From positions 1 through 11,955 of the forward strand of contig JAKCCP010000118.1 in the NCBI GenBank assembly GCA_021841985.1: a DNA stretch of 11,955 nucleotides, in the 5' to 3' direction. This stretch comes from Pseudomonadota bacterium. Lineage in GTDB: Bacteria > Pseudomonadota > Alphaproteobacteria > Acetobacterales > Acetobacteraceae. The translations under genes and the position numbers were made by a program. The notes under the pieces were generated by a model. It was not told the origin of the DNA and did not search any database. It saw nothing but the letters and a program-made list of their open reading frames with translations. Below, one piece after another: positions 1 through 6,855 of the stretch (positions are counted from its first letter, which is position 1; the number at the start of each line of letters is the position of its first letter).

Positions 1-897
1 GATCTCGCCCTCGAAATCGCCGCCGCCGGGGCGCATAATCTGCTCCTCATCGGCCCGCCGGGCGGCGGCAAATCGATGCTCGCGGCGCGGCTTCCCGGCC
101 TTCTTCCCGATCTCACCCCGGAGGAGGCGCTGGAAGTCAGCATGATCCATTCCGTCGCCGGGATGCTCGAGGAGGGGCGCCTCCTCATGCGCCCGCCCTA
201 TCGCGAGCCGCACCACTCCGCCTCCATGGCGGCGCTCACCGGCGGCGGTCAGCGGGCGCGGCCGGGCGAGGTCTCGCTCGCCCATCGCGGCGTCCTGTTC
301 CTCGACGAATTGCCGGAATTTCCCCGCCCGGCGCTGGAGGCGCTGCGCCAGCCGATGGAGGCCGGACGCACCACCGTCTCACGCGCCAGCGCGCATATCA
401 CCTACCCCGCGCGGTTCCAGCTCGTCGCCGCGATGAACCCCTGCCGCTGCGGCCATCTCGGCGACGTCACCCGCGAATGCACCCGCGCGCCACGCTGTGG
501 GGAGGAGTATCTGAGCCGCATCAGCGGCCCGCTGCTCGACCGCATCGATCTCACCGTCATGGTCCAGCCGGTTTCGCCGGCCGAACTTTCGCGCGCCCCG
601 GCCGGCGAAGGGTCGGCCGCCGTCGCCGCGCGGATCGCCGAGGCGCGTCGCCGTCAGCGCGAACGCGGCGCCGCGATCAACGCCGAAATCGAACCCGGCG
701 CCATCGCCCTCGCCGCCGAAGCGCGCGCCTTCGCCGAGCAGGCGGCGGAAAAGCTGCGCCTCTCCGCGCGCGGTTTCACCCGCATCCTGCGCATCGGGCG
801 CAGCATCGCCGACCTCGCCGGCGCGGCGATCGTCCGGCGCGAGCACATCGCCGAAGCCCTCGCCTTCCGCCACCGGATTCCGGGGAAATCTCTCTGA
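1..897 (+). CDS. comM: ComM/YifB-family Mg-chelatase-like AAA+ ATPase, 5' end cut by window
   Basis: The reading frame is open from base 1, so the start and the N-terminal Lon-protease-like domain lie outside the window; 298 codons of a family usually near 500 are present. Seen in order (residues of the fragment): Walker A GPPGGGKS at 18-25, PHHSAS near 70-75, Walker B GVLFLDE at 97-103, the cysteine-containing NPCRCGHLGD segment at 146-155, GPLLDRIDL at 176-184, and a helical Mg_chelatase_C-type end up to the TGA. In the family, ComM is a hexameric helicase-like ATPase that promotes branch migration during natural transformation; this job is inherited from the family, not shown here. It is the only plus-strand gene and converges on carD, with a hairpin-rich repeat zone starting 6 bp after its stop. 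Confidence 0.93.
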   Translation, partial: DLALEIAAAGAHNLLLIGPPGGGKSMLAARLPGLLPDLTPEEALEVSMIHSVAGMLEEGRLLMRPPYREPHHSASMAALTGGGQRARPGEVSLAHRGVLFLDELPEFPRPALEALRQPMEAGRTTVSRASAHITYPARFQLVAAMNPCRCGHLGDVTRECTRAPRCGEEYLSRISGPLLDRIDLTVMVQPVSPAELSRAPAGEGSAAVAARIAEARRRQRERGAAINAEIEPGAIALAAEARAFAEQAAEKLRLSARGFTRILRIGRSIADLAGAAIVRREHIAEALAFRHRIPGKSL

Positions 898-903
898 AAT
901 ATG

Positions 904-1037
904 CGACGAAAGAAAGAGCAGGGGGGCTTTGCCCCCCGAGCAGACCAAAAGGGTCTGCGTTCGACGAAAGAAAGAGCAGGGGGCTTTGCCCCCTGCACCC
1001 CCACCAAAGGCAATGCCTTTGGAAACCCTCCCGAGGG
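904..1037 (+). repeat. Two tandem paired-hairpin intergenic repeat units
   Basis: Each unit opens with the same 22-bp direct repeat (904-925 and 962-983; it starts CGACGAAAGAAAGAGCA and runs into a G-tract) and then carries two perfect hairpins. Unit A: 7-bp stem 921-927/931-937 with loop TTT, then 7-bp stem 940-946/952-958. Unit B: 9-bp stem GCAGGGGGC 976-984/988-996 with loop TTT, a linker with ACCCCC, then 8-bp stem CCAAAGGC 1004-1011/1015-1022 with a 3-nt loop. A small CCCTC/GAGGG hairpin follows at 1026-1037. The zone fills the gap between two convergent genes. A diverged copy with the same plan lies at 5358-5404. I infer a dispersed REP-like family that also acts at transcript ends; the mechanism is unknown. 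Confidence 0.8.
962..996 (-). terminator. Probable intrinsic terminator for carD
   Basis: Read on the minus strand, downstream of carD, the 9-bp GC stem at 976-996 (loop AAA) is followed at once by TCTTTCTTTCG, a pyrimidine tract rich in U. This is the usual shape of a rho-independent terminator. The same arrangement recurs at 921-937, where a GC stem is followed by the same TCTTTCTTTCG tract, which would give a second stop. On the plus strand the hairpins lack a U-tract, so termination of comM from this site is less clear. Confidence 0.5.
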
Positions 1038-1044
1038 CGAGAAA

Positions 1045-1725
1045 TCAGATCGGCGGCCTGGTATCGGTGATCTCCAGAATAGTGAGAAGCTTGGCCAGCG
1101 CCGCCGGCTTGTCGGTCTTGTCGAGCGCCGCCAGCTCCGCCGCCAGACGTTCCAGCGCCGCCTCGAAAATCTGCCGCTCGCTGAAGCTCTGATCCGGCTG
1201 GCCAGCATTGCGGCGAAGATCCCGCACCACCTCGGCCACCGCCAGCGGATCACCGGAATTGATCTTCGCCTCATATTCCTGCGCCCGGCGCGACCACATC
1301 GTGCGCTTGATCCGCGCCCGCCCCTTGAGCATCGCCAGGGCTTCGTCGAACAGCTTGCGCGTCGCGAGCTTGCGCAGCCCAGCACTCCGCGCCTTCGCCA
1401 CCGGCACGCGGAGCGTCATGCGGTTTTCCTCGAAGGTGATGTGGATCAGCTCCAGCTTGTGCCCGGCGATCTCCTCGACCGCGATGCGCTCCACCTTGCC
1501 GACCCCATGCGTCGGATAAACGACATGATCGCCGGCGACGAATTTCTCCGCCTTGGCCGGCGCCCGGGCCAGCAGCATCGGCTTGCCGCCGCCATCGTTG
1601 CGGGCCGCGGGCGCGGACCTGACGGGGGCGACCTTGGCGCCGGTGTCGGACGTCTCCGCCACGACCTCACGCGCCACCGCGCCATCACTCTCAAGAGAAG
1701 CGGCAACCACCGCGGCAGGTTTCAT
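1045..1725 (-). CDS. carD: CarD/CdnL-family RNA polymerase-binding transcription regulator
   Basis: The 226-residue protein has a CarD-type RNAP-interaction domain at about 61-115, with FVAGDHVVYPTHGVGKVERI and VPVAKA recognisable, and a helical, basic C-terminal domain at about 118-220. In this family the N-domain binds the RNA polymerase beta subunit and the C-domain contacts the upstream fork of the promoter, stabilising the open complex at rRNA and growth-related genes. The ATG at 1725 is preceded by GAGG at 1734-1737 with an 8-nt spacer, which supports this start. The first ~60 residues are an Ala/Val/Lys-rich, probably disordered extension; Met50 is an alternative start without such support. 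It is the last minus-strand gene, 348 bp after fdxA, so it probably has its own promoter or a long leader. Confidence 0.93.
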   Translation of the reverse strand: MKPAAVVAASLESDGAVAREVVAETSDTGAKVAPVRSAPAARNDGGGKPMLLARAPAKAEKFVAGDHVVYPTHGVGKVERIAVEEIAGHKLELIHITFEENRMTLRVPVAKARSAGLRKLATRKLFDEALAMLKGRARIKRTMWSRRAQEYEAKINSGDPLAVAEVVRDLRRNAGQPDQSFSERQIFEAALERLAAELAALDKTDKPAALAKLLTILEITDTRPPI

Positions 1726-1869
1726 TCATCCAACCTCGTTGTTCTGGGCGATCCCGGAGCCGGCGGCCAAGCCGCACAGCCGGCACCGCATCGACGCCAA
1801 GCCATAGGACCGAGCAAACCCCGCCCGCGACTCGCGCCGCAGCCGCGGTCACCCGATCCCTAACCGTGA

Positions 1870-1990
1870 TGCCATTGAACGTCCGTTGAGCACACCTGGA
1901 TGAGAGCGCATCCTGGCCGGCACCCACCTGGTTTGGCAGGCACCGGAAAGATGGCCCCCCCGGGAGCGCGGTCACCATGGGCGTTCGTGG
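1870..1990 (-). ncRNA. Candidate structured RNA or carD leader
   Basis: On the minus strand this segment can form three successive hairpins: 1951-1955/1974-1978 enclosing a C/G-rich interior; a 12-bp helix 1917-1928/1935-1946 with loop AAACCA; and 1898-1902/1909-1913 (GGATG/CATCC, 6-nt loop). The 12-bp helix has four G-U pairs and the first helix one. On the plus strand all five would be A-C mismatches, so the fold favours a minus-strand transcript. I could not match it to SRP RNA (no GGAAGCAG core), tmRNA, RNase P RNA or a riboswitch I know. 6S RNA cannot be excluded by eye. It could be a free small RNA or the 5' leader of carD; the 5' and 3' limits are guesses. Confidence 0.4.
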
Positions 1991-1995
1991 CAGCT

Positions 1996-2025
1996 TAATT
2001 ACACCTAACCACTCTACTACCACAA
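1996..2025 (-). promoter_or_regulatory. Candidate sigma70-type promoter upstream of carD
   Basis: In otherwise very GC-rich DNA the minus strand carries TTGTGG (2025-2020), an 18-nt spacer and TAATTA (2001-1996), a fair -35/-10 pair. Transcription would begin near 1988-1990, just before the hairpin series, and would give either a small RNA or a ~265-nt carD leader. A competing reading is an RNA stem, GTGGTAG/CTGCCAC (2017-2023 with 1987-1993), which overlaps the promoter and would need transcription from further upstream, e.g. from fdxA. Confidence 0.4.
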
Positions 2026-2073
2026 TTCGCGCCGCCGGTCACGCCCTGCGTCGGGGGCGGGCGAGAGGCAGGG

Positions 2074-2406
2074 TCAGGGCTGGCCAGGATCGGGCGAGAA
2101 CAACTCTCCCTTGCCCGGCTTGTCCTTCCACTCATCGGCATCCTCGGGCGGGGTGCCTTTGCGGGTGATGTTCGGCCACTGTCCGGCATAGTTGCGATTG
2201 GCCTCGAGCCAGGCACTGGCACGGTCGTCGCTGTCGGGGACGATCGCCTCGGCCGGACATTCCGGCTCGCAAACCCCGCAATCGATGCACTCGTCCGGAT
2301 GGATGACCAGCATATTCGCGCCGACGTAAAAACAATCGACCGGGCACACCTCGACACAGTCCATGTATTTGCAGCGAATGCAGTTTTCCGTGACCACGTA
2401 GGTCAT
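2074..2406 (-). CDS. fdxA: FdxA-type seven-iron ferredoxin (3Fe-4S and 4Fe-4S)
   Basis: This is a 110-residue acidic ferredoxin. Its cysteine pattern matches Azotobacter ferredoxin I shifted by one: Cys9, Cys17 and Cys50 fit the 3Fe-4S site, Cys21, Cys40, Cys43 and Cys46 the 4Fe-4S site, and Cys12 and Cys25 are the non-ligand cysteines of the family. The C-terminal half (from about 60) is the family's longer tail with no cysteines. The protein is a cytoplasmic low-potential electron carrier; its redox partners cannot be read from here. The ATG at 2406 has GAGGAG at 2413-2418 with a 6-nt spacer, a strong ribosome binding site. It starts 48 bp after the S4-domain gene and is probably the distal gene of the helicase operon. 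Confidence 0.95.
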   Translation of the reverse strand: MTYVVTENCIRCKYMDCVEVCPVDCFYVGANMLVIHPDECIDCGVCEPECPAEAIVPDSDDRASAWLEANRNYAGQWPNITRKGTPPEDADEWKDKPGKGELFSPDPGQP

Positions 2407-2454
2407 TGCGCTCTCCTCGATCGATCGGCGGCCGCCGGTTGCGCGGCGGCAAGG

Positions 2455-2784
2455 TCATGGGCCGCGATATGCCGCCTTATCCCGGTCGGCGCAAGAGACC
2501 GGCCGTGCCTCGCCGATCTCGTCATAGAGCGCCCGCGCCTGCTCCGGCCCGAGCCGCCGCGCCGCGAGCTGCGCCACCCGCAGCACCCGGACCTCGTGTC
2601 TGAGCGCCAGCGTCAGCACATCGCCGATACGCAGGCGGAAATCGGGCTTTTCCACAAGCTGGCGATTGACCCGGACCCATCCCTCCGCGACCAGCCGCGC
2701 GCAATCGCTCCGGCTGCGGCGCACGCGCGCGCAGAACAGCCATTTATCCAGCCGCTGCCAAGGAATGGCGGCGGGTTCAGCCAT
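2455..2784 (-). CDS. HslR-like S4-domain RNA-binding protein
   Basis: This is a small basic protein of 109 residues. The S4 RNA-binding domain spans about 11-59 (RLDKWLFCARVRRSRSDCAR, then the VNRQLVEKPDF and RIGDVLTL strands), followed by an Arg-rich helical tail. E. coli HslR (Hsp15) of this family binds 50S subunits carrying stalled nascent chains; whether this protein does so is inferred from the family only. I chose the ATG at 2784 because the S4 domain begins 11 residues later and because it overlaps the helicase stop by 8 nt (ATGGCTGA), which suggests translational coupling. The frame extends upstream to 2883, but that part is Arg-rich and lies inside the helicase tail. No Shine-Dalgarno is visible, which also fits coupling. 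Confidence 0.85.
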   Translation of the reverse strand: MAEPAAIPWQRLDKWLFCARVRRSRSDCARLVAEGWVRVNRQLVEKPDFRLRIGDVLTLALRHEVRVLRVAQLAARRLGPEQARALYDEIGEARPVSCADRDKAAYRGP

Positions 2785-5320
2785 GGCGGAGTGCGGCGAG
2801 CGCCGCGAACGGGCCGCCAGCCGTGGCCGGACGCAGGCGCGTCGGCGCCGGCGGACGTGACGGGCGCGGTCTTCGGGCGGCAATGAAGGGCGGCGCCGGC
2901 GGCCCGGCGCAACCGGTCGGAAGACCGGCGGCGGGGATGACGCGAAAGCCCAGCGCCCGCACCACCGCCGGCAGCAGCGCCGCCTTGACGCCGAGCCGCG
3001 CGGCGAGCGCGGCCGGCAGCGGACATTGCCCGCCTCGTGTCGCGCGCGCGAGATCGGCGATGACAGGCTCGGCGATATCGAGCCGCAGCAAAACCGGCCC
3101 CGCCGGCAGCCAGCCGAGGGCCAGCGAAAAATCCTCCGGCCAGGGTGCGGGTGCTGTGATGGCGATCGCCGCCGGCGGCGGCAAAGGCGGCGTCTCGATC
3201 CCGCGCGCCAGCGCCAGAAGCTGCGCCCGGAGCGCCATCGCCCGCGGCTTCAGCATCCCCGCGAGCCAGGCCGCGTAACGTCCGGCCACGACGCCGTTCC
3301 TCGCGAGCAGGGCGCGCACCCGCGCCGGCATCCGTTCCTCTGCGATCTCCGCTCCCGGTATCTGCTCCCTGGGCACGACGCCGAGGCCTTCGCCGAGCAG
3401 ATGCGCGATACCGCGCAGCGCCGGCGCGTCGGCGGCGGCGATGAAGGCGTGCAAAGGCGCGAAATCGGCGGCGATCCGCCGTTCGAGATAGAGCGCCACG
3501 CGCTCGCGCACGCGAAGGGCGAGGCCGCCCGAGACGAAATCATTTTCGGCGACCACGATGCGCGGCCGGGCGAGGCTGGCCCCGGCGAGCAGCCGCGCCA
3601 GCGGCGCCCCTTCCCAGGTCAGGTGATGATCGGCGGTCAGGGTGAAGGCGCTATCGGGCAGCGCCGCGAGCCGCGCGACGCGCCGCCCGATCTCGGTCGC
3701 CAGCGACCGCCGCGCGGCGCGCTCCACCAGCCGCCGCTGATCGCCGAGCGCGCGCGGATCGGGGGCGAAGCGGAGCCCCGTCATGCGCCCGACCGCGTGC
3801 CCCTCGACCACCACCTCGCCAGCGGCGGTCACCGCCGAGAGCAGCGCCTCGTCGGCGCCGGCATCGAGCCGGCGCAGAAGCTGCGTCGCCCGGCGATCGA
3901 CGAACCGCGCCGCGAGCCGCTCGTGCAGCGCATCCGAGAGCAGATCCTCGACCGCGCGGGCGCGCCCCCGCCAATGCGCCGCGTCGGCCAGCCAATCCGG
4001 GCGCGCCGCGATATAGGCCCAGATGCGAATGCCGGCGAGGCGCTGCATGAGGGTATCGATATCGCCCTCGGGGCGGCTCAACGCCTCGATCTGCCCGGCG
4101 ATCCAATCGGCCGGCAGAGGCTCGCCGCGCACGAGATGGGCGAAGACGCGGGCAGCGAAGCGGGCATGGGTGTCATCGCCGAGCTTGCGGAAATCCGGGA
4201 TCGACGCCGCCTCCCACAGCAGCGCGACCCGCCCCGGCCGGTCGGCGAGGGCGCGCAGTTCGGGGTCGCGCGCGAGGGTCGCGAGCGTCGCCACATCGCT
4301 CGCCTCATTGCCGCGCGCAAGACCCGGCCCCGGCGGCGGCGCTTGCAAACTCTGCAGGAGCGCCTCCGGCGAGGAGAAATCGAGCGCCGGGTTGCGCCAG
4401 TAAAGCTGCGCCAGCGGCTCGAAACGATGCCCCTCGATCGCCGCCACCAGCGCCTCGTCGAGCGGCGGGCAGCGGGCGGTGGTGCCGAAACTCCCATCGC
4501 GCAGCCCGCGCCCGGCCCGCCCGGCGATCTGGGCCAATTCCGGCGCGCTGAGACGCCGCGGCCGGCTTCCGTCGAATTTGCCGAGCCCGGCGAAGGCGAC
4601 ATGGTCGACATCCATGTTCAGCCCCATGCCGATGGCATCCGTCGCCACCAGGAAATCGACCTCGCGGTTCTGATAGAGCGCGACCTGCGCATTGCGGGTG
4701 CGCGGCGCCATCCGCCCCATCACCACCGCGCAGCCGCCGCGCCGGCGACGGATCGCCTCGGCGATGGCATAGACCTCCTCGGCGCTGAAGGCGACGATGG
4801 CGGAGCGCGGCGCGAGATGGGTGAGCTTCACCGCCCCTTCATGCGCGAGGCGCGAGAGCCGCGGCCGGGTTTCGATCTCGGCCTCCGCCACCAGCCGGCG
4901 CACCAGCGGGCGGATGGTTTCGGCGCCGAGAAACATCGTCTCGACGAGGCCGCGCGCCGATAACAGCCGGGCGGTGAAGATATGGCCGCGATCGGGATCG
5001 GCGCAGAGCTGGATTTCATCGACGGCGAGAAACTCGACCGGGCGCGCGAGCGGCATCGCCTCCACGGTGCAGGAAAACCACCGCGCCTCGGGCGGCACGA
5101 TCTTCTCCTCGCCGGTGATCAGGGCGACGCGGCTCACCCCCTTGATCGCCACCATGCGCTCGTAATTCTCGCGCGCCAAGAGCCGGAGCGGAAAGCCGAT
5201 GATGCCCGAGCCATGCGCGAGCATCCGCTCCATCGCCAAATGTGTCTTGCCCGTATTGGTGGGGCCGAGCACGCATTTCACGCGCGACGAAAAATCCGCC
5301 ATCATCGGAATCTCAGCCAC
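2777..5320 (-). CDS. SUV3-like superfamily 2 DNA/RNA helicase
   Basis: The protein has 847 residues. Helicase motifs, numbered from the GTG at 5320: Walker A GPTNTGKT 19-26, motif II DEIQ 101-104, motif III-like FLGAET 130-135, motif V ATDAIGMGLN 226-235 and motif VI QIAGRAGRG 264-272. These, and the long helical C-terminal part, match alphaproteobacterial relatives of the mitochondrial RNA helicase SUV3. A role in RNA unwinding or turnover is likely by family but unproven in bacteria. The last ~45 residues are a Pro/Arg/Ala-rich, probably disordered tail. The start is uncertain: GTG 5320 lacks a Shine-Dalgarno, while ATG 5305 has a weak GAG 6 nt upstream and ATG 5302 follows it. The stop overlaps the S4-protein start, so the two RNA-binding proteins are likely made together. 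The gene lies 87 bp after phaZ. Confidence 0.92.
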   Translation of the reverse strand: MAEIPMMADFSSRVKCVLGPTNTGKTHLAMERMLAHGSGIIGFPLRLLARENYERMVAIKGVSRVALITGEEKIVPPEARWFSCTVEAMPLARPVEFLAVDEIQLCADPDRGHIFTARLLSARGLVETMFLGAETIRPLVRRLVAEAEIETRPRLSRLAHEGAVKLTHLAPRSAIVAFSAEEVYAIAEAIRRRRGGCAVVMGRMAPRTRNAQVALYQNREVDFLVATDAIGMGLNMDVDHVAFAGLGKFDGSRPRRLSAPELAQIAGRAGRGLRDGSFGTTARCPPLDEALVAAIEGHRFEPLAQLYWRNPALDFSSPEALLQSLQAPPPGPGLARGNEASDVATLATLARDPELRALADRPGRVALLWEAASIPDFRKLGDDTHARFAARVFAHLVRGEPLPADWIAGQIEALSRPEGDIDTLMQRLAGIRIWAYIAARPDWLADAAHWRGRARAVEDLLSDALHERLAARFVDRRATQLLRRLDAGADEALLSAVTAAGEVVVEGHAVGRMTGLRFAPDPRALGDQRRLVERAARRSLATEIGRRVARLAALPDSAFTLTADHHLTWEGAPLARLLAGASLARPRIVVAENDFVSGGLALRVRERVALYLERRIAADFAPLHAFIAAADAPALRGIAHLLGEGLGVVPREQIPGAEIAEERMPARVRALLARNGVVAGRYAAWLAGMLKPRAMALRAQLLALARGIETPPLPPPAAIAITAPAPWPEDFSLALGWLPAGPVLLRLDIAEPVIADLARATRGGQCPLPAALAARLGVKAALLPAVVRALGFRVIPAAGLPTGCAGPPAPPFIAARRPRPSRPPAPTRLRPATAGGPFAALAALRHG

Positions 5321-5357
5321 CGCGCCGCGAATTGCAACCCCGCGACAGGGATCGGGT

Positions 5358-5404
5358 CCAGGGACATCGTCCCTGGCGGGGTCGAGGGGCGGAGCCCCCG
5401 CCTT
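5358..5404 (-). repeat. Second, diverged paired-hairpin repeat, 3' of phaZ
   Basis: Read on the minus strand, starting 4 bp after the phaZ stop, this has GGAAAGG, a GGGGC/GCCCC hairpin (5394-5398/5386-5390, 3-nt loop), a TCGACCCCG linker, and an 8-bp hairpin CCAGGGAC/GTCCCTGG (5358-5365/5369-5376, 3-nt loop). Order, loop sizes, the ACCCC linker and the CCA...TGG second stem match unit B at 962-1022, although most stem bases differ; the changes are paired, so structure is kept. As at comM, the element follows a stop codon in the same orientation as the gene. It may end or protect the phaZ transcript; there is no clear U-tract. Confidence 0.7.
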
Positions 5405-5407
5405 TCC

Positions 5408-6748
5408 CTAATCCTGCTCGCGCGCGGCGATGGTCGCCTGGAGGCGGGGATAGATTTCATTCCGCCAGCGTTTGCCGCTGAAGACGCCGTAATGGCCGAT
5501 GCCGTGCTGGAGATGATAGGTTTTACGGCCATCGGGAAGGTTGGCGCAGAGTTCGAGCGCCGCCCTCGTCTGGCCGATGCCGCAGATATCGTCACGCTCC
5601 GCCTCGATGGCGAGAAGATGGGTGGTTTCGATCGCGGCGAGATCGATTTTGTGGTCATGCCAGGTGAGCTGGCCCCGCGGCAGGCGGTGTTCCTGGAACA
5701 CGTTGCGCACGGTTTCGAGATAGAACTCCGCCGGCAGGTCCATGATCGCGAGATATTCGCTGTAGAATTCGCGATGCGCCTCGGCCTTGGCGAGATCGCC
5801 GATGGCGACGTTGCGCCATTGCCGCCAATGGGCGGCGACGTGGCGGTCGAAATTCATCGAAACGAACGCCGAGAGCTGCACGAAGCCGGGATAGACGCGC
5901 CGCCCGGCGCCGCGGTGGCGCCAGGGGACGCGGGCGATGAGATTCTGTTCGAACCAGGCGAGCGGGCGCGCTTTCGCGAGATCATTGACCCTTGTCGGGT
6001 TGATGCGGGTATCGATCGGCCCGGCCATCATCGTGAGGCTGCGCGGCAGCGCCGGATGCCTTTCTTCGGCCATCACGGCGACGGCGGCGAGCGCCGGCAC
6101 GGCTGGCTGACAGACCGCGACGACATGCGCGCCGGGGCCGATCGCGATGAGAAAATCGATGACGTGATCGATGAAATCGGAAAGGTCGAAGCCGCCGGCG
6201 GCAACCGGCACGTCACGCGCGTTGATCCAATCGGTGATGAAGACGTCGTGATCGGGGAGCAGGGTTTCGACGGTGTTGCGGAGCAGGGTCGAGAAATGGC
6301 CGGACATCGGCGCGACCAGGAGCACACGCGGCTGACTGCGGCCCATTTCCTTGCGGAAATGGAGCAGGGTCGCGAACGGCGTGCGCAGCGTCTCCTCCTC
6401 GATGACGGTGACTTCCTCGCCATCGAGGCGGGTCGAGGTGATATCGAAATGCGGCCGGGCGTGGGTGGTCTCGCTATGGCCGAGCACGTCGAAGGCGCCG
6501 GCGAGAACGCCGAGCGGCAGGGTTCCGGGCGCGATCCCGGCGAGGGGACGGAGCAGCGTGCTGGCGCCGCGCGAAAGCAGGCGCCAGGCGGCGAGGGTAT
6601 CGGCGTGGAGATGATAGAGCGGATACAAAAGGGGATGAAACCCCGCCCCGAGAGGCTGCGCCTTAGTGAAATCGAGGAGATCTCCGGCCCCGGAGGCAAA
6701 ATCGGCCTTCGCGGCAAAATTCACGTCCGGGGGGAAGAAAGCGAACAT
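5408..6748 (-). CDS. phaZ: Intracellular poly(3-hydroxybutyrate) depolymerase
   Basis: The protein (446 residues) belongs to the intracellular PHB depolymerase family with a cysteine nucleophile; it hydrolyses granule-bound PHB to release 3-hydroxybutyrate units. A likely triad is visible: Cys213 in VVAVCQPAVPA (in place of a serine lipase box), Asp386 in ERDDICGIGQT and His419 in GHYGVFSG. The C-terminal PHB_depo_C region is about 240-440. Spacing agrees with the Cys183/Asp355/His388 triad described for the Ralstonia enzyme, offset by 30-31, so this protein has ~30 extra N-terminal residues. The ATG at 6748 follows AAGGA with an 11-nt spacer; a TTG at codon 41 is a less likely start. The gene has 107 bp upstream (after ftsY) and a repeat directly after its TAG. 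No phasin or synthase gene is in the window. Confidence 0.93.
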   Translation of the reverse strand: MFAFFPPDVNFAAKADFASGAGDLLDFTKAQPLGAGFHPLLYPLYHLHADTLAAWRLLSRGASTLLRPLAGIAPGTLPLGVLAGAFDVLGHSETTHARPHFDITSTRLDGEEVTVIEEETLRTPFATLLHFRKEMGRSQPRVLLVAPMSGHFSTLLRNTVETLLPDHDVFITDWINARDVPVAAGGFDLSDFIDHVIDFLIAIGPGAHVVAVCQPAVPALAAVAVMAEERHPALPRSLTMMAGPIDTRINPTRVNDLAKARPLAWFEQNLIARVPWRHRGAGRRVYPGFVQLSAFVSMNFDRHVAAHWRQWRNVAIGDLAKAEAHREFYSEYLAIMDLPAEFYLETVRNVFQEHRLPRGQLTWHDHKIDLAAIETTHLLAIEAERDDICGIGQTRAALELCANLPDGRKTYHLQHGIGHYGVFSGKRWRNEIYPRLQATIAAREQD

Positions 6749-6855
6749 TTATCGGCGAATCCTTGCGATCTGACGGGCCGGGCGGATGGCGCCGAAACTC
6801 TGCCCGAGGCCGGGGCGCGCGGGAAGGGGGCGGGAGAAGAAAAAATCGGAGCGGA

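Larger units (their letters stand above)
1726..2073 (-). other. 348-bp intergenic region between fdxA and carD
   Basis: I see no convincing gene here. Open frames crossing it have no family signature and run into carD. What can be seen: a weak 6-bp inverted repeat directly after the fdxA stop (2044-2049/2068-2073, 18-nt loop); a locally AT-rich, promoter-like stretch at 1996-2025; a run of hairpins at 1898-1978; a repeated 10-mer CGCGGTCACC at 1843-1852 and 1967-1976; and the ribosome binding site of carD at 1734-1737. The segment 1738-1860 holds nothing else that I can name. Confidence 0.6.

Noticed and set aside
901..1863. A 320-codon plus-strand frame starting in the repeat zone and running opposite carD
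   Set aside because: It starts within the hairpin repeat and is antisense to carD; the product is Arg/Pro/His-rich without recognisable domains.
1870..1990. Signal recognition particle RNA in the fdxA-carD gap
   Set aside because: The conserved GGAAGCAG core and its tetraloop are missing on both strands.
1691..2023. A 110-codon minus-strand frame covering most of the fdxA-carD gap
   Set aside because: It begins with GTG without a Shine-Dalgarno, overlaps the carD start in another frame and has no family resemblance. The same DNA is better explained by RNA structure.
3026..4963. A 645-codon plus-strand open frame opposite the helicase
   Set aside because: It lies wholly within the helicase gene, the predicted protein is charged low-complexity sequence, and no start signal or family signature is visible.
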